From: Candidatus Zhuqueibacterota bacterium
GTDB taxonomy: Bacteria; Zhuqueibacterota; Zhuqueibacteria; Oceanimicrobiales; Oceanimicrobiaceae
DNA: 64,000 bases
NCBI GenBank assembly: GCA_029261995.1
Contig: JAJDAF010000029.1
Span: 62,001 to 126,000 of the forward strand
Direction of reading: 5' to 3'
Shown here: one piece after another, positions 25,679 to 34,000 of the stretch
Layout of the letters: each line of letters opens with the position of its first letter
Position numbering within the stretch: the stretch's first letter is position 1
Program-made: the position numbers and the translations under genes
Notes under the pieces: model-generated
What the model was told of the DNA's origin: nothing
Seen by the model: only the letters and a program-made list of their open reading frames with translations
The model's database searches: none

Positions 25679-26764
25679 ATGTTTTCCCACAAACTCGCTG
25701 TCGTGTTGGTTTTATCTGGTGTGGCGTTTACGCAGCCGTTGCAAGCCCAGAGTCTCAACACTGCCGCAGCCACATTCCTCAACATCACGCCCGGCAGCCG
25801 CCCCAACGCCATGGGGTCTGCGCAAACCGCACTGGCTGAGGATTTGTTCGCCCTGTACTACAATCCCGCCGGCATCGCCGATCTGCAACGAGGGTCCGCC
25901 GGCTTTTTTCGTCACAATCTTTGGGGCAAGGCCGGGTTTCCCCTCACTTTTGTTGGCGGTGTTTTGGCGACCAAAGTCGGCGTCGTAGGTGTTGCCTTCA
26001 ACAATCTCAACCTCGACAGCTCTTCTCCTTTTGGCGACACAATCAATTCCTACGAGCGAGCGTTTCAATTGAGCTTAGCCCGGAAGATGGGTTCAAACGT
26101 GGCTTTGGGTGGTTCGCTAAAGCTGGTAAGATCAAAACTTGGGGGATTTCAGGATGGCTCGGATTTCAGCGCCAATGCCATTGCGGTTGACTTCGGTCTC
26201 CTTGTGCGCAATGTGCTTCCTCATTTAACCTGGTCCAGGCGCAATGATTCGTTCCCGCAACGCTTTCGGGAATTTGGCAGAAAGAGATTTCAGGGACTGG
26301 CGTTTGGCCTGGCCCTGCTCAACAGCGGCCCGGATGGCCTGACCTTTGTCGATAACCGCCAGAAAGATCCCCTGCCACAGCGCCTCAAACTCGGCATCGC
26401 CTTCAACGCCGTGGACACCGATGAAGTCGGCCTGCTGCTGGCGCTCGACATCGACAAATTTCTCGTGCACCGAAGCGCAAACGGAGAACCGGATGGTTTC
26501 GTGAAAAGCTGGTTTACTTCCTGGGGCAACGGCCTCGACGATTTTCGCCTTGGCGCGGAAATCGAAATCTACCATGTCTTCGCCTTCCGCTTTGGCCGCG
26601 ACGCCTCTCTTAATTTCAGGTCAGACACCGGAACCGGCGTTCACGACTGGACTTATGGTTTCGGAATTGTCCCGGAGTGGGCGCGTCTGAACATAGTCCG
26701 CAGAAAATTTCCGACCGGCGTCGGAATCGAGAAATGGGTGGCTGATTTTTCTTTGACTTATTGA
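25679..26764 (+). CDS. PorV/PorQ-type outer-membrane beta-barrel protein
   Basis: About 361 aa from the ATG at 25679 (AAAGGGGATCAT upstream). A signal peptide ends at LQAQS. The start of the mature protein carries the family signature FLNITPGSRPNAMGSAQTALAEDLFALYYNPAGIADL in outline (PGSRxxAMGxA, YNPAGIA), and the remainder alternates like a barrel of 12-16 strands ending FSLTY, a typical outer-membrane C-terminus. PorV shuttles type IX cargo to the attachment complex. The several sorting-domain proteins in the window are possible clients, but no other type IX genes are present. Confidence 0.85.
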   Translation: MFSHKLAVVLVLSGVAFTQPLQAQSLNTAAATFLNITPGSRPNAMGSAQTALAEDLFALYYNPAGIADLQRGSAGFFRHNLWGKAGFPLTFVGGVLATKVGVVGVAFNNLNLDSSSPFGDTINSYERAFQLSLARKMGSNVALGGSLKLVRSKLGGFQDGSDFSANAIAVDFGLLVRNVLPHLTWSRRNDSFPQRFREFGRKRFQGLAFGLALLNSGPDGLTFVDNRQKDPLPQRLKLGIAFNAVDTDEVGLLLALDIDKFLVHRSANGEPDGFVKSWFTSWGNGLDDFRLGAEIEIYHVFAFRFGRDASLNFRSDTGTGVHDWTYGFGIVPEWARLNIVRRKFPTGVGIEKWVADFSLTY

Positions 26765-26787
26765 GTGCGCAATTAGCCCGCGATTTT

Positions 26788-26895
26788 CATCTGGTTCATC
26801 TGGTTCATCTGGTTCATCTGGTTCATCTGGTTCATCTGGTTCATCTGGTTCATCTGGTTCATCTGGTTCATCTGGTTCATCTGGTTCATCTGGTT
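26788..26895. repeat. 9-nt tandem repeat (CATCTGGTT), 12 perfect copies
   Basis: Twelve uninterrupted copies of CATCTGGTT run from 26788 to 26895. The unit is stop-free and encodes HLV on the plus strand and DEP on the minus strand in one frame each. It starts 24 nt after the PorV-like gene and runs directly into dispersed repeat copy B, with the last TGGTT shared. Confidence 0.95.
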
Positions 26896-27010
26896 CCCAA
26901 ACTCCAGTTTGGGAACTCAATGGGCGAAGAAACTCCGTTTCGAGTCTTACCCGCAGCAATGCCTGGCCCCGCCAAACTTGAGTTTAGCTGTACATGCATT
27001 CCCAAACCGG
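26891..27010. repeat. Dispersed repeat, copy B
   Basis: TGGTTCCCAAACTCCAGTTT starts the same hairpin as copy A, followed by GAAACTCCGTTTCGAGTC, GCAGCAAT, AAACTTGAGTTTAGCT and ACATGC. Element order and spacing match copy A at 21837-21970 with small insertions. Confidence 0.75.
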
Positions 27011-27079
27011 GTGAATGAAAGGAATGGCAAACCTTGCGTTGCCTTAAGCCCAGCAAGGCTGCAGTCCAAATCCGCAGAA

Positions 27080-29248
27080 CTATTTCAACATGAGCATCTT
27101 ACGCGTTTCTCCAAACTCTCCTGCAGCAATCTTGTAGACATAAAGCCCACTCGCCACAACTTCACCGGCACGGTCGCGGCCGTCCCACAATACCTGATAG
27201 CGCCCCTGGCCTTGCTCGGCATCAACCAGCTTGATGATCTCCTGTCCCAGCAGATTGTACACCGTGAGCTGCACGCGACTAGCCAACGGAATTGTGTAAC
27301 GGATGGTCGTCTCGGGATTGAAGGGGTTCGGGTAGTTCTGCTCGAGCGCAAAGGTTTCAACCAGCGCCGCCGGCCGTTCGTCAACGGAAACGATGACGCC
27401 ACCGGTGTTTGAGGCGCCGGGCGTGCCTGTGGAATAGAACACAAATCCATCGGCGCCATCCGGGTTGCGACCATACGATATGTCGGCAGTCTGAGCGCCA
27501 AATGACAGGGTGTCGATGGCAATCGTATCCGTGCCGGCATCAAAATACAAGCCGGCAAACTCGCCAAGTCTGCTCAAACCGAAGTTGGTGTGCAGGCCGG
27601 CTGCTCCGCCGTCGTTATCCGCCCAGACCAGCAGGAAGGCTCCGGCCTCAAGCACGGTGTCCGGCAAAGGCCAGCGGGTTGGACTGGCAGCATTGTCAGT
27701 GAGATAAAAACCCGACAAATTCACACCACTGACGCCGCTGTTGTAGATCTCCAGCCAATCATCATAATTGCCATCGCTGCCGTCTTGATGGAAAGTCAGA
27801 TTCTCCGCCATCAGTTCGTTGATGGCAAGATTGCGCTCAACCAGGACGGTGCCATTAACATTGGAAGCGCCGGGCGTAGCCACAAGATAGAAAACATAAC
27901 TCTCGCCACCGTCGGGACTGCGGCCCAGGGAAATGTCAGACCGCTGGGGGCCGAAGCTTTTGCCATCAACCAGAATTGTGTCAGCGCCGGTATCCCAAAA
28001 CAGTCCGACAAATTCTCCGCTTGTGGAAGACAGGCCGAAATTCGTGTGCAGGCCAGCCGCTCCGCTGTCGTTATCTGCCCAGACCAGCATGAAGTCCCCG
28101 GGCGCAAGCGTTGTATCAGGGAAAGGCCACTGGCCCGGACGCCCTCTGCTGTCGGTCAAAAAGAAGCCGGAGAGATTGATAGTGCTGCTGCCGTGATTGT
28201 AGATTTCAATCCAGTCTTCAAACACATTGTCACTTGGGTCGCGGATGGTAAAAGTGTTGTCAGCCATGATCTCGTTGATTGACAACTCCGGGATCTGAAT
28301 CTCATTGGCATTTGAGGCGCCGGGAGTCGCCGGCAGAAAAAGCGTGAAATTATCTGCGCCATCCGGCAAACGGCCGTAGGAAATATCCGCGGCCTGCTCG
28401 CCAAATGAGAAGGTGTCGATGGCGACAGTGTCGGTGCCGGCATCAAAATACAGACCGATAAACTCACCGTTCTGGCTGAGTCCGAAATTTGTGTGCAGGC
28501 CCGAGGCCGCAAGCGTGTCCCGGTCCGCCCAGACCAGGGCAAAACCGCCGGCGGCAATTGTGGTCGCCGGGAAGCGCCATTGGCCGCGGCTGCCGCGGTC
28601 GTCCGTCAAAAACAGATTGCCCAGGTCCACGGCGCTGCTGCCTGGATTGTAGATTTCCACCCAATCGTCAAAGCCACCGTCCGTTGGGTCCACGATGGTC
28701 GAGGCGTTGTCCGCCATCACTTCATTGATGACCAGGACTGGGAATTCCAGCTCACCGCTGTTGGAAGCGCCGGGCGTCGCCGGCTGAAAGAAGCTGAAGG
28801 TGTCGCTGCCGTCGGGATTACGGCCGTAGGAAATGTCCGCTGACTGTGGACCAAAACTCAACGAATCGACCACCTCCGGGCCAGCGCCGGAATCCAAATA
28901 CAGTCCGACAAACTCGCCGCTGCGGCTGAGCCTGAAATTCGCATGCAGCCCCGGGCTCACCGTGTCACCATCCGCCCAGATCAGCAGGAAACCGCCGGCA
29001 GGGATCGAACCGCCGGAAAACGGCCACAGTCCTGGAGACCCGGCATTGTCAGTCAGAAAATAGCCGCTCAGATCAACGGACGCTGAACCCGGATTGTAAA
29101 TCTCAATCCAGTCGTCGAAGCCGTTGTCTGAGGAATCTTGAATGGTGGTTTCGTTATCCGCCATAAATTCATTGATGACGAGACTCTGTGCGCCGAGAGG
29201 CGCAGCCAGACACATTGAAACGATGATGGCTACAAACATCTTGTTCAT
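27080..29248 (-). CDS. Secreted protein with four lamin-tail domains and C-terminal sorting domain
   Basis: 722 aa, ATG at 29248 with GGGAGAAAAGG. A signal peptide ends at GAQS (about 20). Four lamin-tail (LTD) domains of about 150 aa follow (about 22-165, 172-318, 324-470, 478-625). Each begins with a word like INEFMADN or INEIMADN, then DDWIEIYN, and ends ATPGASN or GTPGASN. Residues 640-722 are the NYPNPFNPETTIRYTIP to RKMLMLK sorting/FlgD-Ig domain. LTDs are extracellular beta-sandwich modules found with CotH kinases and nucleases; none of those is fused here. It lies 165 nt downstream of the HlyD/VTC/DUF4956 operon in the same orientation and may belong to it. Confidence 0.9.
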   Translation of the reverse strand: MNKMFVAIIVSMCLAAPLGAQSLVINEFMADNETTIQDSSDNGFDDWIEIYNPGSASVDLSGYFLTDNAGSPGLWPFSGGSIPAGGFLLIWADGDTVSPGLHANFRLSRSGEFVGLYLDSGAGPEVVDSLSFGPQSADISYGRNPDGSDTFSFFQPATPGASNSGELEFPVLVINEVMADNASTIVDPTDGGFDDWVEIYNPGSSAVDLGNLFLTDDRGSRGQWRFPATTIAAGGFALVWADRDTLAASGLHTNFGLSQNGEFIGLYFDAGTDTVAIDTFSFGEQAADISYGRLPDGADNFTLFLPATPGASNANEIQIPELSINEIMADNTFTIRDPSDNVFEDWIEIYNHGSSTINLSGFFLTDSRGRPGQWPFPDTTLAPGDFMLVWADNDSGAAGLHTNFGLSSTSGEFVGLFWDTGADTILVDGKSFGPQRSDISLGRSPDGGESYVFYLVATPGASNVNGTVLVERNLAINELMAENLTFHQDGSDGNYDDWLEIYNSGVSGVNLSGFYLTDNAASPTRWPLPDTVLEAGAFLLVWADNDGGAAGLHTNFGLSRLGEFAGLYFDAGTDTIAIDTLSFGAQTADISYGRNPDGADGFVFYSTGTPGASNTGGVIVSVDERPAALVETFALEQNYPNPFNPETTIRYTIPLASRVQLTVYNLLGQEIIKLVDAEQGQGRYQVLWDGRDRAGEVVASGLYVYKIAAGEFGETRKMLMLK

Positions 29249-29412
29249 CCTTTTCTCCCTTCTGAAGTAGTGTGAAAGCGACCGGTTCCGACGAGCAGAC
29301 CTCTGCCCCTGGGGTGTCGGAGTGTGTTTAAATGGGCAGGACGGAAGCGTGTGGCATGTCCTTGCGTACTCGCGGTCCGACCGACCGCTGACGGCCCGTC
29401 CGGACGAGAACT

Positions 29413-30090
29413 CTAGAACTGCTCTTCATCGTAGAATAGGTTTACCTGCCTGACGCCGTCAATGGTTTTGATTTCACTCACGAGTTCGGTATTGCTGCGA
29501 CCGTGCTTCATCTTGACATAATAAGACAGCTCAAGGGAATCGTCGCCGCCAACTGTTTTGACGTTGATGAGCTTCGTATGCCGGCAGTAGCGGTCGAGCA
29601 CAGGCAGATACTCGGAGTCTGGCTGCTTGCCGTTTCCGGAAATATTGAATTGCAGCAAAAACTCTTTCTTCAATGGCGCCACGGCATGCGTGCGGTTGAG
29701 AACGTAAAAAGCCGTGCCGATGAACAGCGTCCCGAAAATCGCCAGCTTGTGAATGCCGACACCGCAGGCCATGCCGATGGTCAGTGCAAAGAAGATAAAA
29801 ATGATGTCCTGAATATCTTTGACAGCCGTTCTGAAACGAATAATGGACATAGCCCCCACCAGACCAAAAGCGCGCGCGAGGTTGTTGCCGATGACCATAA
29901 TCACAACGGCGGTGATCATGGCGAGAATCACCAGGCCATTGACAAAACTGTTCTGATAACCCGGCCCGGTGTAGATCTTGCGGTAGAGAAAGGAAATAAA
30001 AATGCCGCAAAGGAACGCCACAACCAGGTTGGCGATAATTTCTTCCAACGTGGCATTGAGTTGGAAGATGCTTTCAAATTCATTGAGCAT
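29413..30090 (-). CDS. DUF4956 membrane protein
   Basis: 225 aa. About four TM helices (about 15-37, 48-66, 92-112, 117-135) precede a soluble C-terminal domain (about 145-225) with an ACT-like alternation (FNISGNGKQPDSEYLPVL, GRSNTELVSEIKTIDGV). The loop GLVGAMSIIRFRTAVKD resembles the MgtC conserved region. DUF4956 proteins are uncharacterised, and I recall them beside VTC-domain polyphosphate polymerase genes and secreted CotH/LTD proteins, as here. It starts 12 nt after the VTC gene, so the two are surely co-translated. A role in exporting or sensing a polyanion is a guess. Confidence 0.85.
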   Translation of the reverse strand: MLNEFESIFQLNATLEEIIANLVVAFLCGIFISFLYRKIYTGPGYQNSFVNGLVILAMITAVVIMVIGNNLARAFGLVGAMSIIRFRTAVKDIQDIIFIFFALTIGMACGVGIHKLAIFGTLFIGTAFYVLNRTHAVAPLKKEFLLQFNISGNGKQPDSEYLPVLDRYCRHTKLINVKTVGGDDSLELSYYVKMKHGRSNTELVSEIKTIDGVRQVNLFYDEEQF

Positions 30091-30102
30091 AGTTGATGGT
30101 CT

Positions 30103-30876
30103 TTAGTTTGGATGTCCGAAAGTCGGTTGCAGTATACTGTGCCTAGAACGTATCTGCGGTCTGCCGAGACTGCTGGCATCAAGGCAGATGGTATATTTTG
30201 ACAAGGCGGAACGAGTCAAACTGTATCTCTCGACAACGTGCCGCAGCCAGTTCGGGTAACCGCCGTAGAACTTGAGTTCGAGGATGAAATGCTGACGCAT
30301 GGTGGGGCGTAAATCTCCGTCGTTGTACAGATTTGTCAGGGACGGAAACGCAATCGACCTCAGATTTTTGTCAAAAGTGATGCGCAAATTGCGATTGAAT
30401 TTGCAGAGAAACGCTTCGCGGTCGTAGGTGACGAGTACGGTGGGGCGTAGCGACTTATTCCTGAGATGAAACAAGAATTTATTGGCGCCCACGAGTGAAT
30501 CGGCGTAGCCATTGTCGTGTTGAACATAAGCGTCAACATCGGCACTTTGAATAAGTCGGTCAAGATTCGAGTAGCGCACAGGCGCCCGATCTTTGGCGAT
30601 GAAGTTCTCGTACTTACGCTTGATTTCCAGAAACACAGTGCTGTCGCCGTCCGGTTGATTGTAACCGCGAATGCGAAGCTTCTTGCGGACTCTCAGCCCT
30701 TCGATCTTTTCCCGGTAGAAATCAAAATTGAGTGTGTCGAAATAGATACTGCGTACTGTGTATTCCCGGACTTCCCTGGCCAGGGCGTGCTCGTCCGCGT
30801 TCAGGTAGGGCTGCAAGTCGGCTCTCAGCCCGTCGAGGCAATCATTTGAGACCAAAAATTTGTATTCTGAACGCAT
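30103..30876 (-). CDS. VTC-domain protein, polyphosphate-polymerase-like
   Basis: 257 aa forming one VTC catalytic tunnel domain. Basic and acidic residues that bind triphosphate in this fold are visible in VRSIYFDT, RVRKKLRIRGY, VFLEIKRKY, LVTYDREAF, LRITFDKNLR and ILELKFYGGYPNWL. In yeast Vtc4 this domain makes polyphosphate from ATP. Bacterial copies next to DUF4956 are uncharacterised and may act on other polyanions or simply bind them. It is the middle gene of the HlyD-VTC-DUF4956 operon (12-nt gaps on both sides). Confidence 0.87.
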   Translation of the reverse strand: MRSEYKFLVSNDCLDGLRADLQPYLNADEHALAREVREYTVRSIYFDTLNFDFYREKIEGLRVRKKLRIRGYNQPDGDSTVFLEIKRKYENFIAKDRAPVRYSNLDRLIQSADVDAYVQHDNGYADSLVGANKFLFHLRNKSLRPTVLVTYDREAFLCKFNRNLRITFDKNLRSIAFPSLTNLYNDGDLRPTMRQHFILELKFYGGYPNWLRHVVERYSLTRSALSKYTICLDASSLGRPQIRSRHSILQPTFGHPN

Positions 30877-30888
30877 GGGACTGTCAGC

Positions 30889-31959
30889 TCAATTCAGAAA
30901 CGATTTCACCATCCGTGTCAGATACTCACGGGGCAAAATGGGGTCACAGGCAATCGAACAACTCAAGATGAGGCCCGGTACAAGCTCCGGGTGGTAGCGC
31001 TCAACGACCGCTGTCGCGATGACCACCGGTCTGCCTCCCAAATTGTGGACGGCCTTATCAACGGTGACAAGTTTGCCGTTGGGTTCATCGTCCATGTCCG
31101 GACCGCGCAGTTTGACGGTCTGATCTGAAAGCACAAACTTGCGTTGTCGCCAGTTCACGGGCATCTTGAGCAGCAACTCCGTGGTGTCCTGAACAACCAG
31201 GACAGTATCTCCGGAATAGACGTGCAGCGTAATCCCAGAAATGGGCGACACCAGGGTGAACTGAGCCATGCGCTTTGTGAGCGTGCCGATTTCCTGGCCG
31301 AGAGCCTGGATACGTGCTCTCACCAGGCCAACTTCTTCCGACTTGGCGCCGCTCTGCACCTTCTGCAGTTGCGCTTCCGCGATCATGACTTTGATTCCGT
31401 CCAGTTCTTTCTCACCGGCAGCGAGTTCAAACTCTTCCTTTGAAATAAGATCGCGCTCGTACAGGCCTTTGACGCGGGCAAACACTTTCTTCTGCTCTTC
31501 CTCCTGCTTACGCGCAAACTCCAGGCTTCTGGAAGCCTCCTGCACCACAGACTGCTTTTCACCGCTCAGCAGCAATTCAAGCGTGGCGTTGGCCTGAGCC
31601 AGGGCGCCTTCCAATTCGATGTACTGACGCTCAAAATCATTCGAGTAGATGGACCCAACCGTGTCACCCCTGGCGATTCCGACGCCGGCGGCAACAAAAG
31701 GACGAAAACGAAATTGGACCGCATCGCCGCGTTCGAACTGCGACACCGAGTAATTCTCGTTGACGCCTCGTCGGTGGTCAACAAGGGTCGAGATGAGCCG
31801 GCCATCCGTACCGCGGGTAACCACCCACTCGCGCGCTGCCAAAAGCTTGCCCGGTGTCTTGATGGAATACCCGACCTTCACCGGAATAACCAGAATCACG
31901 GTCAGAAGGAGAATGGCAGCAATTGAAATATTTCTATAACGCTTCAGAATGTCTTGCAT
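30889..31959 (-). CDS. HlyD/EmrA-like membrane fusion protein
   Basis: 356 aa. A TM helix (about 12-32) is followed by a periplasmic part with a biotinyl-lipoyl-like half-motif (IKTPGKLLAAREW), a long helical hairpin/coiled coil (about 115-235; EEEQKKVFARVKGLYERDLISKEEFELAAGE in outline), and a beta-barrel region (SPISGITLHVYSGDTVLVV). Such proteins bridge an inner-membrane pump to the outer envelope. No ABC or RND pump gene accompanies it here. Instead it is the first gene of an operon with the VTC and DUF4956 genes, an unusual partnership. Confidence 0.8.
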   Translation of the reverse strand: MQDILKRYRNISIAAILLLTVILVIPVKVGYSIKTPGKLLAAREWVVTRGTDGRLISTLVDHRRGVNENYSVSQFERGDAVQFRFRPFVAAGVGIARGDTVGSIYSNDFERQYIELEGALAQANATLELLLSGEKQSVVQEASRSLEFARKQEEEQKKVFARVKGLYERDLISKEEFELAAGEKELDGIKVMIAEAQLQKVQSGAKSEEVGLVRARIQALGQEIGTLTKRMAQFTLVSPISGITLHVYSGDTVLVVQDTTELLLKMPVNWRQRKFVLSDQTVKLRGPDMDDEPNGKLVTVDKAVHNLGGRPVVIATAVVERYHPELVPGLILSCSIACDPILPREYLTRMVKSFLN

Positions 31960-32551
31960 ACTTCGATTGTGTTAAGATTCAAAAGCTCTCATGGTTAGTC
32001 TGCATCCCCTTAGATAATACTCCTTTGGACGGCACAACCCTGAATCAAATCTATCAGAGTATACCTATCGCCAAGCTAAGTCGGTTGCGTACCAATATCA
32101 GCCCTTATCCAAAGGCTCAGTACGACACGTCAACTGCCCCGACCAAGGGACAGACTAGATACCTTAAGAAGGTTGAATTAATCCCTCATGTTCTATCATA
32201 ATCGGCGAAAGAGATGGGAGATCAACAACAACTTTCCAGTAAGAACCGCCTGTGCCAGGATGGCTGCGAAAACCACACGCTGAGCAAGCCTCGCGACGCA
32301 AGAACTTGAACCAACTTCTGAGCCATTGGAGCCGGTGGTTGAGATGAACGGTCCGTGTGTCCCGCTTTTACTATCATCCGCTTTGACGAAGAACAAGTCC
32401 ATGATTATTATGGCCCTTGACTATAACGATTTGCCATGCGAATGTCAATCATTTTGACCTTGATGGGCCCTGCGATTTCTATTGCAATTAGATGGCGACT
32501 TTGGTATATTTTTCACCAAATTGCAGCACGCGACCAACCATCCCGAAACAC
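31960..32551. other. Divergent intergenic region
   Basis: About 590 bp between the minus-strand HlyD operon and the plus-strand purine cluster. It is more AT-rich than its flanks and should hold both promoters. Short frames at 31923-32201 (plus) and 32196-32402 (minus) have no recognisable features. A TATATTTTTC tract near 32505 could be part of a promoter for the plus-strand cluster, but no -35 is convincing. Confidence 0.35.
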
Positions 32552-34000
32552 ATGCCAGAACCGCTACACTTCATTCTCAACGATAAAGAATACGAAACAA
32601 CGCTGCCGGGCGGCACGCTCGTGCTGGACTTTCTGCGTCTGCATGCCCGTTTCTGCGGTACAAAGGAAGGCTGCAAGGAGGGCGACTGCGGCGCCTGCAT
32701 GGTTCTGGTCGGGGAGCTTGATGGGGATACAATTCATTACAAACCGATCACTTCCTGCCTGATGCCGATTGGCGAAATGCACGGCAAGCACCTTGTCACT
32801 ATCGAAGGTCTCAACCAGCAAAATCTCACTCCAGTGCAGCAGGCGATTGTTGATGCCGGCGGCAGTCAGTGTGGCTTTTGCACTCCCGGGATTGTGGTCT
32901 CGCTGACTGGCTATCTGCTACAGCGCGGACCGTCATTTGACGACGTTGCCGTCAAGTATGCTCTCGGTGGAAACCTGTGCCGCTGCACCGGTTATGCCTC
33001 TCTGAAGCGAGCTTGCACGGAAGTAGCCCACCGGTTCGAACACAACGGCGATGACCACACCACGCGATCCGGGATCGATCATCTGCGAAAACTGATTGAG
33101 TGGCAAATGGCGCCGCCCTATTTCGAATCCATTCCCTCCCGGCTACAGGCGCTGGCCGCGGCAAACCCGACGAATGGCCAGCAAATCGATGGGCCGCTCA
33201 TTGCCGGCGGCACGGATATCTACGTGCAACGTGGGGCGCAGCTCCCGAATACCGAGGTGCGCATACTCGGCCGCGATTCAGGAATGAAGACAATTGAGGT
33301 CCACGAGGGCGACATTCATGTTGGCGCCCTAACCACCTTCGAAGAATTCGCCACTCATCCCGAGATTCAAAAGTGCATTCCGGGGATTGTAAGTTACAAT
33401 CTTTACAATGCCTCCTGGCAGATTCGGAACCGGGCGACACTCGGCGGAAATATTGTTAATGCCTCGCCCATCGGGGACATGACTGCCTTACTGCTGGCCC
33501 TGGAGTCGGAACTATTGCTGCAGCGCCAGGGGCAAACGCGCACAGTCGCCATGCGCGACTTCTTCAAGGGATACAAAAAGCTCGACCTGCAGTCTGGAGA
33601 AATTCTCACGGAGATTCGTTTTGCAAAGCCCGACCGAGACACGTTGGTCCATTTCGAGAAGGTGTCAAAACGCAAGACGCTGGACATAGCGTCGGTGAAC
33701 AGCGCCATCAGAATCCGCTGCAAAGCGGGAAGCATCGTGGAAACTGCCCTGACCATGGGAGGCGTGGCGCCGATTCCGCTGCTCATGAAAAACACCAACG
33801 ACTTTCTCACAGGCAAACCGGTATGTTCAGAAACGGTCAGGGGCGCAATTGCAGTGGCCTTGTCCGAGGTGTCGCCAATCAACGACATTCGTGGATCAGC
33901 CGAGTATAAGACGCTGCTGGTCAGGCAACTCCTGATCGCCCACTTTTCCACACTGTTTCCGAAGCAGATCACGGTCAGGGAATTCTATGAAACACATTGA
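32552..34000 (+). CDS. xdhA: Xanthine dehydrogenase small subunit (2Fe-2S and FAD domains)
   Basis: About 482 aa from the ATG at 32552 (MPEPLHFIL); the frame is also open to 32492. The plant-type 2Fe-2S cluster has CKEGDCGACMVL and the later Cys near SCLMP. The helical 2Fe-2S cluster has CGFCTPGIV and LCRCTGY. The FAD domain (about 185-480) shows LIAGGTDIYVQ and TLGGNIVNASPIGD, followed by the C-terminal CO-dehydrogenase flavoprotein segment. The subunit moves electrons from the molybdenum centre to NAD+. Its frame overlaps the large-subunit gene by 14 nt, so the two form one enzyme. It is the first gene of the plus-strand purine cluster. Confidence 0.93.
   Translation: MPEPLHFILNDKEYETTLPGGTLVLDFLRLHARFCGTKEGCKEGDCGACMVLVGELDGDTIHYKPITSCLMPIGEMHGKHLVTIEGLNQQNLTPVQQAIVDAGGSQCGFCTPGIVVSLTGYLLQRGPSFDDVAVKYALGGNLCRCTGYASLKRACTEVAHRFEHNGDDHTTRSGIDHLRKLIEWQMAPPYFESIPSRLQALAAANPTNGQQIDGPLIAGGTDIYVQRGAQLPNTEVRILGRDSGMKTIEVHEGDIHVGALTTFEEFATHPEIQKCIPGIVSYNLYNASWQIRNRATLGGNIVNASPIGDMTALLLALESELLLQRQGQTRTVAMRDFFKGYKKLDLQSGEILTEIRFAKPDRDTLVHFEKVSKRKTLDIASVNSAIRIRCKAGSIVETALTMGGVAPIPLLMKNTNDFLTGKPVCSETVRGAIAVALSEVSPINDIRGSAEYKTLLVRQLLIAHFSTLFPKQITVREFYETH

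Noticed and set aside
31923-32402. Two short frames in the divergent intergenic region
   Set aside because: No ribosome site, no recognisable protein features, and composition like the intergenic surroundings.
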